64,000 nt of DNA from Pseudomonas lundensis (GTDB lineage: Bacteria; Pseudomonadota; Gammaproteobacteria; Pseudomonadales; Pseudomonadaceae): assembly GCF_001042985.1 (NCBI RefSeq), contig NZ_JYKY01000012.1, positions 62,001 to 126,000 of the forward strand, written 5' to 3'. A program made the position numbers and the translations under genes. The notes beneath the pieces are model-generated. The model was not told the origin of the DNA and made no database searches. It worked only from the letters and a program-made list of their open reading frames with translations. Shown piece by piece: positions 45,836 through 56,777 of the stretch; position 1 is the stretch's first letter; each line of letters opens with the position of its first letter.

Positions 45836-47482
45836 ATGCAAACCGCCTATACCGTCCTCATCCTGCTGATGCTGGTCGGGGTCTCGCGTCTGTTGGGGCG
45901 TTTGATTCCGTTGCCGCTGCCCTTGGTGCAAATCGCCGCGGGCGCCTTGCTGGCCTGGCCTACCCTGGGACTGCACGTGGCGCTGGACACTGAACTGTTC
46001 CTGTTTCTGTTCTTGCCACCGTTGCTGTTTTCGGATGGCTGGCGCATCCCCAAGCGAGAATTCTGGCGCCTTAAGGGGCCGATCCTGACGCTGGCCGTCG
46101 GTCTGGTGTTATTTACGGTGGTGGGCGCGGGTTATTTCATTCACTGGTTGCTGCCGAGCATTCCTTTACCCGTTGCGTTCGCGCTGGCTGCCGTCCTGTC
46201 GCCGACCGACGCCGTGGCGGTCTCAGCCATTGCGCAAAACCGTTTACCGGCGCCCTTGATGCATATGTTGCAAGGGGAAGCGTTGATGAATGACGCGACG
46301 GGCCTGGTGACGTTCAAATTCGCGTTGGCGGCAGCGATCACGGGCGTTTTTTCGTTGGCCAATGCCAGCGTCACCTTCCTGTTGGTGGCCTGTGGCGGCT
46401 TGGCCATTGGTGTGGCGTTGAGCTGGGTGGTCGGGCGCATGCGCACGTGGATGATCGCTCGCGGTTGGGACGACCCGGCAACGCACGTTGTGTTCATGTT
46501 GCTGCTGCCTTTCGCCGCTTACGTACTGGCTGAACGTCTGGGCGCGTCCGGGATTTTGTCGGCCGTGGCGGCGGGGATGATGCAGAGCTGGCTGGACCTG
46601 TTGCCGCGTCAAACCAGTACCCGTTTGCTGAACCGCAGCGTCTGGGGCTTATTGGAATTTGCGTTCAACGGGCTGATCTTTTTGCTGTTGGGGCTGCAAC
46701 TGCCTGACATCATCAAGGCGGTTGTCAGGCTGGAAACCCACCTCTGGCCCACGCTGATGTATCGCATCCTGGATGTGGTGGTGATCTTCCTGGTCTTGAT
46801 CGCACTGCGCTTTATCTGGGTGCAGAGCATCTGGCGCTTGTCCGGCGTATGGCGGCGCTGGCGCGGCAAGCAAGAACTGACCATGGTGCCGACGGCCCGT
46901 TCCTGCTGGATTCTGACCGTGGGCGGTGTTCGTGGGGCAGTGACGCTGGCGGGCGTGATGTCGATTCCCTTGTTGCTCAATGAAGGGCTTGATTTCCCCG
47001 AGCGTGAGCTGCTGATCTTTATTGCGGCCGGGGTGATCTTGCTGTCGTTGATCGTGGCTTGTATTGCCTTGCCGTTATTGTTGCGCGGCATCGCCCAAAG
47101 CTCGGATGACGCGATGCGCACTGAAGTGCGTGAAGCCTGGCGCCGTACGGCGGAGGCTGCCATCCATGCGCTGGAGACCGAGGAGGTGATTGATCCAGAC
47201 CATCCGCCGGACGCTGCCCAAGCGGCGTTGGCCGCAGAGCTGAAGGCGCGGATCATGTCTGAATACCGGCATCAACTTGACGTGTTCAATGATTCTGCAG
47301 AAGCGCAGGCATTGGCATCGAAGATGGATGAACTGGAAGGCCGCTTGCGCCTCAAAGCGCTCAGGGCACAGCGCCTGGAGCTCTACAGCCTGCGTCGACA
47401 TCACGAAATTGGCGATGACGTGCTCAGCGAAATCCTGCGCGATCTGGACTTGAGTGAAGCCAATCTGGGGACAGTGAAGTAA
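45836..47482 (+). CDS. CPA1-type sodium/proton antiporter
   Basis: A 548-residue inner-membrane antiporter with about 11-12 membrane helices in the first 410 residues and a cytoplasmic helical tail. The family landmarks are FLFLPPLLFSDGWRIPKREF, AAVLSPTDAVAVSAIAQ, GEALMNDATGLVTFKFA (ND ion-binding pair) and GGVRGAVTLAGVMSIPL. It corresponds to a YjcE/NhaP-like exchanger. The exact cation is not visible. Confidence 0.88.
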   Translation: MQTAYTVLILLMLVGVSRLLGRLIPLPLPLVQIAAGALLAWPTLGLHVALDTELFLFLFLPPLLFSDGWRIPKREFWRLKGPILTLAVGLVLFTVVGAGYFIHWLLPSIPLPVAFALAAVLSPTDAVAVSAIAQNRLPAPLMHMLQGEALMNDATGLVTFKFALAAAITGVFSLANASVTFLLVACGGLAIGVALSWVVGRMRTWMIARGWDDPATHVVFMLLLPFAAYVLAERLGASGILSAVAAGMMQSWLDLLPRQTSTRLLNRSVWGLLEFAFNGLIFLLLGLQLPDIIKAVVRLETHLWPTLMYRILDVVVIFLVLIALRFIWVQSIWRLSGVWRRWRGKQELTMVPTARSCWILTVGGVRGAVTLAGVMSIPLLLNEGLDFPERELLIFIAAGVILLSLIVACIALPLLLRGIAQSSDDAMRTEVREAWRRTAEAAIHALETEEVIDPDHPPDAAQAALAAELKARIMSEYRHQLDVFNDSAEAQALASKMDELEGRLRLKALRAQRLELYSLRRHHEIGDDVLSEILRDLDLSEANLGTVK

Positions 47483-47498
47483 CGCGGTGCGTGCCGGT

Positions 47499-47528
47499 GT
47501 GCAGGAGCGAGCGTGCTCGCTCCTGCAC
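47499..47528. repeat. REP element
   Basis: A perfect 14-bp inverted repeat gtgcaggagcgagc-gt-gctcgctcctgcac, the typical Pseudomonas REP core, between convergent antiporter and dapC genes. It may help end both transcripts. Confidence 0.8.
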
Positions 47529-47537
47529 CTTCAGGGG

Positions 47538-48737
47538 TTATGTGCGGCGTTCAATAAACGCGCGAATCCGCCCTGCGGCTTCCACGCATTCAGCTAGGGG
47601 GGCGACCAGCGCCATGCGCACGCGGCCCGCGCCCGGGTTGAAACCATCGACTTCACGTGACAGGTACGAGCCCGGCACCACAGTCACGTGTTCTTCGGCA
47701 AACAGGTCGCGGCAGAAAGCGGCGTCGTCACCTTTCACATTCGGCCATAGATAAAAGCCGCCATCCGGGCGTTGTACATCCATGACCGGGCTCAGAATCT
47801 CCAGCACCGCGTCAAACTTCTCGCGGTACAGGTCGCGGTTGGTGCGCACGTGGGCTTCATCGTTCCAGGCGGCAATGCTGGCCAGTTGGGTTTGAACAGG
47901 CATGGCGCAGCCGTGGTAGGTGCGGTAGAGCAAGAAGGCCTTGAGGATGTCGGCATCACCGGCAACGAAGCCGGAACGCAGCCCTGGCAGGTTCGAGCGC
48001 TTGGACAGGCTGTGGAACACCACGCACCGTTTGAAATCCTCGCGGCCCAAGGCTACGCAGGCGCTGAGCAGGCCGACGGGCGGGGTGGTTTCGTCGAAAT
48101 AGAGTTCGCTGTAGCACTCATCGGCGGCAATCACGAAGTCGTGTTCGTCGGCCAGCGCAATCAGCTTTTTCAGGGTTTCAAGCGGGATCAGGGCGCCTGT
48201 CGGATTGCCCGGCGAGCACAGGAACAGGATCTGGCAGCGCTGCCACGTGTCGGCCGGGACAGCGTCGAAATCGGGGTTGAAGCCGTGTTCAGCCAGGCAT
48301 GGCAGGTAGTGCGGCGTGGCCCCGGCGAGCAAGGCCGCGCCTTCGTAGATTTGGTAGAACGGGTTCGGGCTGATGACCAGCGCGTCGTCGCCACGGTTGA
48401 CCACGGTTTGAGTGAAAGCAAACAGCGCTTCACGGGTGCCGTTGACCGGGAGGATGTTACGCGCCGGGTCGAGCCAGCCCGCAGGCACGTTGAAACGGCG
48501 CTCGGCCCAGTGGGCAATGGACTCGCGCAGGGCCGGGATGCCCAGCGTGGTCGGGTAGACCGCCATCTGGTCGAGGTTGTCGGCCAGGGCTTTGGCCACG
48601 AAATCGGGGGAGCGGTGCTTGGGCTCGCCAATCGACAGCGCAATCGGGCGTTTGTCGGCATTGGGCTGCACGCTGCCCAGCAAAGCGCGCAATTTTTCGA
48701 ACGGGTAAGGCTGCAACTGGTTCAGAGCGTTGTTCAT
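47538..48737 (-). CDS. dapC: Succinyldiaminopimelate transaminase
   Basis: PLP aminotransferase that converts N-succinyl-2-amino-6-oxopimelate to succinyl-diaminopimelate. The 399-residue class I/II enzyme has PLP Lys in FHSLSKRSNLPGLRSGF, LCSPGNPTGALI and DECYSELYF. Its place beside glnD and map matches the known P. aeruginosa dapC locus. It starts 26 bases after glnD stop and is likely in its transcript. Confidence 0.9.
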   Translation of the reverse strand: MNNALNQLQPYPFEKLRALLGSVQPNADKRPIALSIGEPKHRSPDFVAKALADNLDQMAVYPTTLGIPALRESIAHWAERRFNVPAGWLDPARNILPVNGTREALFAFTQTVVNRGDDALVISPNPFYQIYEGAALLAGATPHYLPCLAEHGFNPDFDAVPADTWQRCQILFLCSPGNPTGALIPLETLKKLIALADEHDFVIAADECYSELYFDETTPPVGLLSACVALGREDFKRCVVFHSLSKRSNLPGLRSGFVAGDADILKAFLLYRTYHGCAMPVQTQLASIAAWNDEAHVRTNRDLYREKFDAVLEILSPVMDVQRPDGGFYLWPNVKGDDAAFCRDLFAEEHVTVVPGSYLSREVDGFNPGAGRVRMALVAPLAECVEAAGRIRAFIERRT

Positions 48738-48763
48738 CGGGTGCGGATCTCACTCGGCGGCGC

Positions 48764-51466
48764 TTAAATGCTCAGGCGCCACGGTTCTGGGGCGGAATCT
48801 TTATTGACCGTTAATTGCTCCACGATTGCTTCCTGCAGGCGTATGCACAGTTGGGGGTCAGACAAGGGTTGGTTGTTTTCATCGGTAATGAAAAAAACGT
48901 CTTCGACGCGCTCGCCTAACGTCGCGATCTTGGCGTTTTGCAGCGAAAGATCGAATTCCAGGAAGATCATGCCGATGCGGGCCAGCAGGCCGGGGCGGTC
49001 GGGTGCGCTGAGTTCGAGCACCGTTACGGGGCGTTGTGCATCGTTATGGATCGTGACCTGTGGCGCAAAGGCGAAGTGCTTGAGCTGGCGCGGCACGCGG
49101 CGCTGGATGATGGTCGGGTAGTCATCCGGGTTGCGCAGGGCTTCGGTCAGGCCCTTGCGGATCTTTTCGATACGCTCGGGGTTGTTGCCAATCGAGTCGC
49201 CATCGTTATCGAGCACGATGTAGGTGTCGAGGGTGAACTGGCTGCTGGACGTGATGATGCGCGCGTCGTGGATGTTCAGGTTGAGCTGGTCCATTGCCGC
49301 CACTGTCACGGCGAAGAAGTCGTGTTGGTCGGGGGCGTAGATGAAAATCTGCGTGCCGCCTTCGAAGTCGCGCTGGGTGGTTTCCTTGATCAGCACCAGC
49401 GGGCCGCCGTCGGCCGGCTGTTGCAGGATGGCCTCGGTGTGCCACGCCACATCGGAGGAGGTGTGGCGCAGAAAGTAGTCATCCCCCAGCTGCGACCAGA
49501 GCTGCTCGACATCGTCTTGATCGTTGCCGTTGCGCACCAGCGTGTCGAGGGCCGCGCTTTGGGTCTGGCGGATTTGCTCTTCGCGGTCGACAGGGTTTTC
49601 CAGCCCGCGACGCAGGGCGCGCTTGGTCTCGGTATAGAGCTGGCGCAACAGGCTGGCCCGCCACGAATTCCATAGGGTCGGATTGGTCGCGTTGATGTCG
49701 GCCACGGTCAGTACATACAGGTAGTCAAGGTGGGTTTCATCGATGACTGTCTGGGCGAAATCGTGGATGACTTGCGGGTCGGACAGGTCTTTGCGTTGGG
49801 CGGTGGTCGACATCACCAAGTGGTTTTGGACCAGCCACACGATCAGGCGCGTGTCCCACTGGGGCAGTTGATGACGGATGCAAAACGCTTCGGCATCCAC
49901 GGCGCCAATCTCGGAATGGTCGCCATGGCGGCCTTTGCCGATGTCGTGGTAAAGGCCTGCCAGGTAAATGAGTTCCGGTTTCGGCAGCTTTGCCATCAAT
50001 TTGCTGGCCAGCGGAAATTTGTCCGACACCTGGGTGTACTGCAATTTGCGCAGGTGCTTGATCAGGTTCAGCGTGTGGGCGTCGACGGTGTAGATGTGGA
50101 ACAGATCGTGCTGCATCTGGCCGACGATAAAGCCGAATTCAGGTAAATAGCGCCCGAGAATGCCGTAGCGGTTCATTCGGCGCAGGTTGCGGTGAATGCC
50201 GATTTTGCATTTGAACAACTCGATAAACAGGCTGGTGTTACGGATGTCGTTACGGAAATCGTCGTCGATCAGGTAACGATGTTCACGCAGCAGGCGAATC
50301 GTATCGGCGCGCACGCCCTTGATTTCCGGGCGCTGTGCCATCAGCAGGAAGATTTCCAGCATGGCGAACGGTGTGCGTTTGAACACGTTGTCGCTGGTGG
50401 CTTCGATGTAGCCGTCGTGCAACTGGAAGCGCGAGTTGATCGGGGCGGGTGGCGCTTCGTCTTCGGGGGCGAGGATCACCTCTTCGAAGTGCTGGATGAT
50501 CAGGTCGCTGAGCTGCGCGATACTCATGACCACCCGGTAATACTGTTGCATGAAGTTTTCGATCAGGTGCTTGGTGTCATCACCGGTGAAGCCCAGCAGT
50601 TCAGCGATGCTGCGCTGATGGTCGAACAGCAGACGGTCTTCGGCGCGCCCGGCCAGCATGTGCAGGGCGTAGCGAACCTTCCACAAAAACTCCTGGGAGG
50701 AGGCGAGCAGGGCGTGCTCGCTCTCCACCAGAAACCCCTGTCCGGCCAGTGCGCGCAGGCTCAGGGTGCCGTATTGGCGTCGCGCTACCCACAAGATGGT
50801 CTGGATATCGCGCAGGCCGCCGGGTGAGCCTTTGACGTTGGGCTCCAGGTTGTATTCGGTGTCGTTGTATTTGTGGTGCCGGGCTTTCTGTTCGGCATGC
50901 TTGGCCAGGAAGAAATCCTTGCTGGGCCACATGTGCGCGGTGCTGGTGACATCCAGCATGCGCTGGCGCAGATGTTCAGGGCCCGCCACGGTGCGGCTTT
51001 CCATCAGGTTGGTGATGATGGTCAGGTCGCCCCGGGCCTGCTCGGCACACTCGTCCACCGAGCGCACGCTTTGACCGACTTCCAGACCAATGTCCCAAAG
51101 TAATGTCAGAAAGCGCTCAATGGAGTCGCGAAAAATTTCGTGATCGGCGTTATCCAGCAGGATAAGCAGGTCAATGTCGGAGTAGGGGTGCAGCTCGCCA
51201 CGGCCGTAGCCGCCCACGGCCACGAGGGCTATGTCGGCGTCGGTGCTCCAGCTGAACTGGTCCCAGGCCTGATTCAGGATGCAGTCGACGAACCAGGCGC
51301 GATCTTCGATCAGGCGACGAATGTCGCGCCCTTTGCGAAAACGGTCGTCGAGCACTTCACGTGCCTGGCGGATCGCCTTTTTGAATGCGGCAATGGGGCT
51401 GGCTTTTAAGGCCAGCTCGGCCTGGAACTGGCCACGGTCAAAAAGTTCGGGATCCACCTGCGGCAT
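48764..51466 (-). CDS. glnD: Bifunctional PII uridylyltransferase/uridylyl-removing enzyme
   Basis: GlnD senses glutamine and adds or removes UMP on PII proteins, setting nitrogen control. The 900-residue protein has a nucleotidyltransferase motif [18 protein letters not shown], an HD hydrolase site [20 protein letters not shown] and two C-terminal ACT domains (about 710-890) for glutamine binding. It follows map by 56 bases on the same strand, a conserved order. Confidence 0.95.
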   Translation of the reverse strand: MPQVDPELFDRGQFQAELALKASPIAAFKKAIRQAREVLDDRFRKGRDIRRLIEDRAWFVDCILNQAWDQFSWSTDADIALVAVGGYGRGELHPYSDIDLLILLDNADHEIFRDSIERFLTLLWDIGLEVGQSVRSVDECAEQARGDLTIITNLMESRTVAGPEHLRQRMLDVTSTAHMWPSKDFFLAKHAEQKARHHKYNDTEYNLEPNVKGSPGGLRDIQTILWVARRQYGTLSLRALAGQGFLVESEHALLASSQEFLWKVRYALHMLAGRAEDRLLFDHQRSIAELLGFTGDDTKHLIENFMQQYYRVVMSIAQLSDLIIQHFEEVILAPEDEAPPAPINSRFQLHDGYIEATSDNVFKRTPFAMLEIFLLMAQRPEIKGVRADTIRLLREHRYLIDDDFRNDIRNTSLFIELFKCKIGIHRNLRRMNRYGILGRYLPEFGFIVGQMQHDLFHIYTVDAHTLNLIKHLRKLQYTQVSDKFPLASKLMAKLPKPELIYLAGLYHDIGKGRHGDHSEIGAVDAEAFCIRHQLPQWDTRLIVWLVQNHLVMSTTAQRKDLSDPQVIHDFAQTVIDETHLDYLYVLTVADINATNPTLWNSWRASLLRQLYTETKRALRRGLENPVDREEQIRQTQSAALDTLVRNGNDQDDVEQLWSQLGDDYFLRHTSSDVAWHTEAILQQPADGGPLVLIKETTQRDFEGGTQIFIYAPDQHDFFAVTVAAMDQLNLNIHDARIITSSSQFTLDTYIVLDNDGDSIGNNPERIEKIRKGLTEALRNPDDYPTIIQRRVPRQLKHFAFAPQVTIHNDAQRPVTVLELSAPDRPGLLARIGMIFLEFDLSLQNAKIATLGERVEDVFFITDENNQPLSDPQLCIRLQEAIVEQLTVNKDSAPEPWRLSI

Positions 51467-51522
51467 CGATTGGCTTTCCTATGGCTGGGTTGTGGCTATC
51501 TAAAAAGAAGCGACTGCAAACA

Positions 51523-52305
51523 TCAGGCCGAAACGCGGGGGATGGTGTCATCGCTGCGCAGGGTGAAAATCTCGTAGCCCGTCTCGGTAACCAGCAGGGT
51601 GTGCTCCCACTGTGCCGACAGCTTGCGGTCCTTGGTGATTGCGGTCCAGCCATCACCCAGTACTTTGGTGTCTGCCTTGCCCTGGTTGATCATCGGCTCG
51701 ATGGTGAAGGTCATGCCGGCCTTGAGTTCCATGCCGGTGCCGGCGCGGCCGTAGTGCAGGATCTGCGGCTCTTCGTGGAATACCTTGCCGATGCCGTGGC
51801 CGCAGAACTCACGCACGACGGAAAACCCGTTCTTTTCGGCGTGCTTCTGGATGACTTCGCCGATGTCACCCAGGCGGCAGCCCGGTTTGACGATTTCGAT
51901 GGCTTTGTACATGCATTCCTGGGTCACTTGCGACAGGCGCTCGGCCCAGACCGGCACTTTGCCAATGTGGAACATGCGGCTGGTGTCGCCGTGGTAGCCA
52001 TCCTTGATCACCGTGACGTCGATGTTCAGGGTGTCGCCGTCTTTCAGGGCCTTGTCGCCCGGAATGCCGTGGCAGACAACGTGGTTGACCGAGGTGCAGA
52101 TCGACTTCGGGAAACCTTTGTAATTGAGCGGGGCCGGGATGGCCTTTTGCACATTGACAATGTAGTCGTGGCAAATGCGGTCGAGCTCTTCGGTGGTGAC
52201 GCCGGGCTTGACGTGCTCGGCGATCATTTCCAGGACTTCGGCGGCCAGTTTGCCGGCGACGCGCATCTTTGCGATGTCCTCGGGGGTTTTGAGGGTGACG
52301 GTCAT
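51523..52305 (-). CDS. map: Methionine aminopeptidase type I
   Basis: Removes the initiator methionine from new proteins. The 260-residue pita-bread metalloprotease has the conserved GHGIGKVFHEEPQILHYG and TFTIEPMINQG, plus Asp ligands in LNIDVTVIKDGYHGDTSRMF. It is divergent from rpsB with a 378-bp spacer and leads the map-glnD-dapC run. Confidence 0.95.
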   Translation of the reverse strand: MTVTLKTPEDIAKMRVAGKLAAEVLEMIAEHVKPGVTTEELDRICHDYIVNVQKAIPAPLNYKGFPKSICTSVNHVVCHGIPGDKALKDGDTLNIDVTVIKDGYHGDTSRMFHIGKVPVWAERLSQVTQECMYKAIEIVKPGCRLGDIGEVIQKHAEKNGFSVVREFCGHGIGKVFHEEPQILHYGRAGTGMELKAGMTFTIEPMINQGKADTKVLGDGWTAITKDRKLSAQWEHTLLVTETGYEIFTLRSDDTIPRVSA

Positions 52306-52683
52306 ACAGGCTCTCTTTGCGCGTTAGCGCTCATCAACGGAATTGCAGGTGCGAAGTGACGGCTGGCGTCGCGCACCGCGAAAAAACGCGATTCTAACAG
52401 ACGGTCGGCGTTAATCATGAGCCTTGCGCCATCGCTTCTCTTAATAGAAAGGGGCATTCTGGCGCTATTGCGCGGCTTGCGCAAAAGCGCGTGGAAGAAA
52501 GTCAGAATCCGTGTTTCGTTTTTTGGCCGTCTTGTGTTATAAAATGCGCCGCTTTCCGGGTATAGCCCGGTGAGCACAAACCCACACACGTGTCGACACG
52601 ATGACCTGGGTGCCTTCAGCTCGAAGCTGCTGGTTGGTCATTGGGATACGTGGAGGCCTAACCCGACTTACTAAGGAACTATC
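52306..52683. promoter_or_regulatory. map/rpsB divergent region with rpsB promoter and leader
   Basis: A TATAAA -10 box is at 52538-52543 (no good -35). The remaining roughly 130 bases before rpsB form a leader with a cagct-cga-agctg hairpin near 52617-52630, and could be the S2-autoregulatory leader known from other gammaproteobacteria, though no named motif was verified. No other gene is seen. The ribosome-binding site is aagga before ATG 52684. Confidence 0.5.
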
Positions 52684-53424
52684 ATGTCCCAAGTCACTAT
52701 GCGCGATATGCTGAAGGCCGGTGTGCACTTCGGTCACCAAACCCGTTACTGGAACCCGAAGATGGGTAAATACATCTTTGGCGCGCGTAACAAGATTCAC
52801 ATCATCAACCTTGAAAAAACCCTGCCAATGTTCAACGAAGCTCTGACTTTCGTAGAGCGTCTGGCCCAGGGCAAAAACAAGATTCTGTTCGTCGGCACCA
52901 AGCGTTCCGCTGGCAAGATCGTTGCTGAAGAAGCAGCACGTTGCGGTTCGCCGTACGTGGATCACCGCTGGTTGGGCGGCATGCTCACCAACTTCAAAAC
53001 CATCCGTGCTTCCATCAAGCGTCTGCGTGACCTTGAAGTGCAGGCAGAAGACGGTACTTTCGCCAAGCTGACCAAGAAAGAGGCGCTGATGCGCACTCGC
53101 GATCTGGAAAAGCTGGATCGTAGCCTGGGTGGTATCAAGGACATGGGCGGTCTGCCAGACGCTCTGTTCGTTATCGACGTTGACCACGAGCGTATCGCGA
53201 TCACCGAAGCTAACAAGTTGGGCATCCCGGTAATCGGCGTTGTCGATACCAACAGCAGCCCGGAAGGCGTTGACTACATCATCCCGGGCAACGATGACGC
53301 AATCCGCGCTATCCAGCTGTACATGGGTGCGATGGCTGACGCTGTTATCCGTGGCCGTAACCACGTTGCTGGCGGCACCGACGTTTTCGTCGAAGACGCT
53401 CCAGCTGCAGCGGTTGAAGGCTGA
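52684..53424 (+). CDS. rpsB: Ribosomal protein S2
   Basis: A structural protein of the small ribosomal subunit and a binding site for S1. The 246-residue protein begins [20 protein letters not shown], with the standard [19 protein letters not shown] and [20 protein letters not shown] motifs. It heads the rpsB-tsf operon; a strong terminator-like hairpin sits between the genes. Confidence 0.98.
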   Translation: MSQVTMRDMLKAGVHFGHQTRYWNPKMGKYIFGARNKIHIINLEKTLPMFNEALTFVERLAQGKNKILFVGTKRSAGKIVAEEAARCGSPYVDHRWLGGMLTNFKTIRASIKRLRDLEVQAEDGTFAKLTKKEALMRTRDLEKLDRSLGGIKDMGGLPDALFVIDVDHERIAITEANKLGIPVIGVVDTNSSPEGVDYIIPGNDDAIRAIQLYMGAMADAVIRGRNHVAGGTDVFVEDAPAAAVEG

Positions 53425-53482
53425 GTAATAAACGCCTAGCGTTTACTCAGTACGCAAAAAGGGGGCTTGGCCCCCTTTTTGC
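53421..53482 (+). terminator. Hairpins between rpsB and tsf
   Basis: First a stem ctgagtaa..ttactcag overlapping the rpsB stop, then a perfect stem caaaaaggggg-cttgg-ccccctttttg with T-run (53454-53482). Such an intergenic attenuator commonly adjusts the S2 to EF-Ts ratio. Confidence 0.75.
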
Positions 53483-53630
53483 CACCTCGAAATCCATTTG
53501 TTGGACAGGCCTCTGTCGTTGCTGTATCAAATTGCGGCACACAGGGTTGCATCGAGGCAGGCTTCATACGAATTGAACGCCCGTTTGGTCGGGTGGAATG
53601 GTTGAAAACCTATCCAAGAGGAATTTTGAA

Positions 53631-54503
53631 ATGGCAGAGATTACTGCAGCGTTGGTTAAAGAACTGCGTGAGCGTACTGGCGAAGGCATGATGGATTGCA
53701 AGAAAGCCTTGACCAAGGCTGGCGGCGACATCGAAAAAGCCATCGACGACATGCGTGCTTCGGGTGCCATCAAGGCCGCCAAAAAAGCAGGCAACGTTGC
53801 TGCTGAAGGCGCTATCGCAGTGAAAGTTGCTGACGATAACAAGTCTGCCGTTATTCTTGAAGTTAACTCGCAAACCGACTTCCTGGCTCTGCAAGAAGAC
53901 TTCAAAAACTTCGTGGCTGCCAGCGTTGAAAAAGCATTCGCGGACAAACTGACCGACGCAGCTCCGCTGATCGCCGCTCAAGAATCTGCTCGTGAAGCAC
54001 TGGTTGCCAAAGTAGGCGAGAACGTTAACATTCGCCGTCTGGTGCGTGTTGAAGGTGACGTGGTTGACGCTTACCTGCACGGCAACAAAATCGGTGTTGT
54101 GGTTTCGCTCAAAGGCGGCAACGCTGAGCTGGCTCGTGACATCGCCATGCACGTAGCGGCGAGCAACCCTGAGTTCCTGCTGCCTTCGGAAGTTTCTGAA
54201 GAAGCAATCGAGCGCGAAAAAGCTGTGTTCCTGCAGCTGAACGAAGAAAAAATCAAAGGCAAGCCAGAAAACATTGTTGAAAATATGGTCAAAGGCCGTA
54301 TCAGCAAGTTCCTGGCAGAAGCCAGCCTGGTTGAGCAGGCGTTCGTCAAGAACCCTGAAATCAAGGTCGGTGAGCTGGCCAAGAAGGCCGGTGCTGAAAT
54401 CGTTTCCTTCACTTACTTCAAAGTAGGCGAAGGCATCGAGAAGCCAGTTGACAACTTCGCTGAAGAAGTTGCTGCTCAAGTGGCTGCAGCCAACAAGCAA
54501 TAA
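53631..54503 (+). CDS. tsf: Elongation factor Ts
   Basis: EF-Ts exchanges GDP for GTP on EF-Tu. The 290-residue protein has the N-terminal UBA-like domain (VKELRERTGEGMMDCKKAL), the core with VILEVNSQTDFLA, and the C-terminal coiled module. The ATG at 53631 has gagga nine bases upstream and is preferred over a weaker start 11 codons earlier. Usual length. Confidence 0.97.
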   Translation: MAEITAALVKELRERTGEGMMDCKKALTKAGGDIEKAIDDMRASGAIKAAKKAGNVAAEGAIAVKVADDNKSAVILEVNSQTDFLALQEDFKNFVAASVEKAFADKLTDAAPLIAAQESAREALVAKVGENVNIRRLVRVEGDVVDAYLHGNKIGVVVSLKGGNAELARDIAMHVAASNPEFLLPSEVSEEAIEREKAVFLQLNEEKIKGKPENIVENMVKGRISKFLAEASLVEQAFVKNPEIKVGELAKKAGAEIVSFTYFKVGEGIEKPVDNFAEEVAAQVAAANKQ

Positions 54504-54524
54504 GACGGTTTCAACTGTCGACCC

Positions 54525-54558
54525 AAGAGGCTGCCCGCTCACGCGCGCAGCCTCTTTT
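54525..54558 (+). terminator. tsf terminator
   Basis: Stem aagaggctgc / gcagcctctt around an 11- to 12-base loop followed by tt, 22 bases after the tsf stop. Confidence 0.75.
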
Positions 54559-54708
54559 CAAATGGGTGAAGGTTTTACCTCGCCCGGCGGAACCGGTGTA
54601 CAAAATCGCGATCCGATGGTGCTGTTATCCGGCGCCAAGCTAGAGTAAACGCAGGCTGAAAACAGCCTCGCACAGATTTTTTATAAAACGCGGCAGGAGA
54701 GATTCGCA

Positions 54709-55452
54709 ATGGCTCAGCAGGGCAGTGGTTATCAAGCTCGCTATAAACGCATTCTACTCAAGCTAAGCGGCGAAGCCCTGATGGGCTCTGAAGAGTTCGG
54801 GATCGACCCCAAGGTGCTCGACCGCATGGCGCTGGAAGTCGGCCAGTTGGTGGGTATCGGCGTTCAGGTAGGTTTGGTGATTGGTGGTGGCAATCTGTTC
54901 CGTGGCGCTGCATTGAGCGCTGCCGGTATGGATCGCGTGACTGGCGACCACATGGGGATGCTCGCGACCGTGATGAACGCCCTGGCGATGCGCGATGCGC
55001 TGGAACGTGCGAATATCTCCGCCATCGTAATGTCGGCCATCTCCATGGTGGGTGTGACGGATCATTACGACCGTCGCAAGGCCATGCGTCACTTGAACGC
55101 GAAGGAAGTGGTGATTTTCGCTGCGGGTACAGGCAATCCATTCTTCACAACGGATTCTGCCGCGTGCTTGCGCGCCATTGAAATCGACGCCGACGTAGTA
55201 CTCAAGGCCACCAAGGTTGACGGTGTTTACACCGCAGATCCATTCAAAGACCCGCATGCCGAGAAGTTCGATCATCTGACTTACGATGAAGTGCTGGATC
55301 GCAAGCTGGGCGTGATGGACCTGACAGCTATTTGTCTGTGCCGCGACCACCAGATGCCATTACGTGTCTTTAACATGAACAAGCCCGGCGCCCTGCTCAA
55401 CATCGTTCACGGCGGCGCTGAAGGCACTCTGATCGAGGAAGGTCAACAATGA
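54709..55452 (+). CDS. pyrH: UMP kinase
   Basis: Phosphorylates UMP to UDP in pyrimidine synthesis. The 247-residue bacterial-type enzyme has the amino-acid kinase core [33 protein letters not shown] and [18 protein letters not shown]. Its stop overlaps the frr start by four bases, so the two are coupled. Confidence 0.97.
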   Translation: MAQQGSGYQARYKRILLKLSGEALMGSEEFGIDPKVLDRMALEVGQLVGIGVQVGLVIGGGNLFRGAALSAAGMDRVTGDHMGMLATVMNALAMRDALERANISAIVMSAISMVGVTDHYDRRKAMRHLNAKEVVIFAAGTGNPFFTTDSAACLRAIEIDADVVLKATKVDGVYTADPFKDPHAEKFDHLTYDEVLDRKLGVMDLTAICLCRDHQMPLRVFNMNKPGALLNIVHGGAEGTLIEEGQQ

Positions 55453-56006
55453 TCAACGAAATCAAGAAAGACGCACAAACGCGTATGCAGAAATCGCTGG
55501 AATCGCTGAGCCATGCATTTGGTCAGATTCGTACCGGCAAGGCTCACCCAAGCATTTTGGGTAGCGTGATGGTGCCTTACTACGGTGCTGATACACCGCT
55601 TAGTCAGGTAGCGAACGTAACCGTTAAAGATTCTCGCACCCTGCAGGTCGTGGCGTTTGAGCGCAACATGCTTCAAGCCGTGGATAAGGCGATTCAAAGC
55701 GCTGGTTTGAACCTCAATCCGACCAACCTGGGCGAATTGCTGCTGATCTCCATGCCAGCCCTGACGGAAGAAACCCGTAAAGTATTCGCCAAGCAGGCGC
55801 GTGATGCGGCTGAAGATGCGCGTATTGCGGTACGTAATATCCGTCGTGATGCGTTGAGCCAGTTGAAAGACCTGGTTAAAGAGAAAGAAATCAGTGAAGA
55901 CGAAGAGCGTCGCGCAGCTGACGAGATCCAGAAGCTGACCGACAAGGCTGTCGCGGATATCGAAACGGCTACCAAGCAGAAAGAAGCGGACCTGATGGCC
56001 GTATAA
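55449..56006 (+). CDS. frr: Ribosome recycling factor
   Basis: Frees ribosomes from mRNA after termination together with EF-G. The 185-residue protein has the diagnostic [20 protein letters not shown], the beta-sheet domain and the long C-terminal helix [20 protein letters not shown]. Coupled to pyrH upstream; uppS starts 16 bases later. Confidence 0.97.
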   Translation: MINEIKKDAQTRMQKSLESLSHAFGQIRTGKAHPSILGSVMVPYYGADTPLSQVANVTVKDSRTLQVVAFERNMLQAVDKAIQSAGLNLNPTNLGELLLISMPALTEETRKVFAKQARDAAEDARIAVRNIRRDALSQLKDLVKEKEISEDEERRAADEIQKLTDKAVADIETATKQKEADLMAV

Positions 56007-56021
56007 GGGTCAGGGCGTTTT

Positions 56022-56777
56022 ATGGAAAAGACCAAGCAGGCTGTGTCGTCATCCGTGCCGCGACATGTCGCGATTATCATGGATGGCAATAATCGCTGGG
56101 CGAAAAAACGCTTTATGCCGGGTGTTGCCGGGCATAAAGCGGGTGTGGACGCAGTCCGCGCCGTGATTGAGGTGTGTGCCGAGGCCAAGGTCGAAGTGCT
56201 CACCCTGTTCGCGTTTTCCAGCGAAAACTGGCAGCGTCCTGCGGCTGAAGTCAGTGCCTTGATGGATTTGTTCTTCAAGGCGCTGCGTCGTGAGGCCAAG
56301 CGTCTCAACGAAAACAACATCAGCCTGCGCATCATTGGCGATCGCTCCCGTTTTCATCCCGAGTTGCAAGCGGCGATGCGCGAAGCGGAGGCGATCACCG
56401 CAGGCAGCGGGCGCTTTGTCCTGCAAATTGCCGCCAATTATGGCGGGCAGTGGGACATCGCGCAGGCTGCGCAACGTCTGGCGCGTGAGGTTCAGGCAGG
56501 TCATTTGCAGCCTGAAGACATCACCCCGGACTTGTTGCAAACCTGTCTGGTAACAGGCGATCTACCGTTGCCTGACCTGTGTATCCGCACAGGGGGCGAG
56601 CACCGTATCAGCAACTTCCTGCTGTGGCAGTTGGCCTATTCCGAGCTGTACTTCTCCGACCTGTTCTGGCCGGACTTCAAACACGAAGCCATGCGTCATG
56701 CATTGGCTGATTTCGCTTCTCGCCAGCGTCGCTTCGGTAAAACAAGCGAGCAGGTTGAGGCTGGAGCCCGGGTTTAA
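56022..56777 (+). CDS. uppS: Undecaprenyl diphosphate synthase
   Basis: Builds the C55 lipid carrier used for peptidoglycan and O-antigen. The 251-residue cis-prenyltransferase shows the motif HVAIIMDGNNRWAKKR, GHKAGVDAVR, LTLFAFSSENW and IRTGGEHRISNFLLWQ. The stop overlaps the cdsA start by one base. Confidence 0.97.
   Translation: MEKTKQAVSSSVPRHVAIIMDGNNRWAKKRFMPGVAGHKAGVDAVRAVIEVCAEAKVEVLTLFAFSSENWQRPAAEVSALMDLFFKALRREAKRLNENNISLRIIGDRSRFHPELQAAMREAEAITAGSGRFVLQIAANYGGQWDIAQAAQRLAREVQAGHLQPEDITPDLLQTCLVTGDLPLPDLCIRTGGEHRISNFLLWQLAYSELYFSDLFWPDFKHEAMRHALADFASRQRRFGKTSEQVEAGARV

Noticed and set aside
47499..47528. REP hairpin considered as a classical terminator
   Set aside because: There is no T-run on either side; it matches the REP pattern better.
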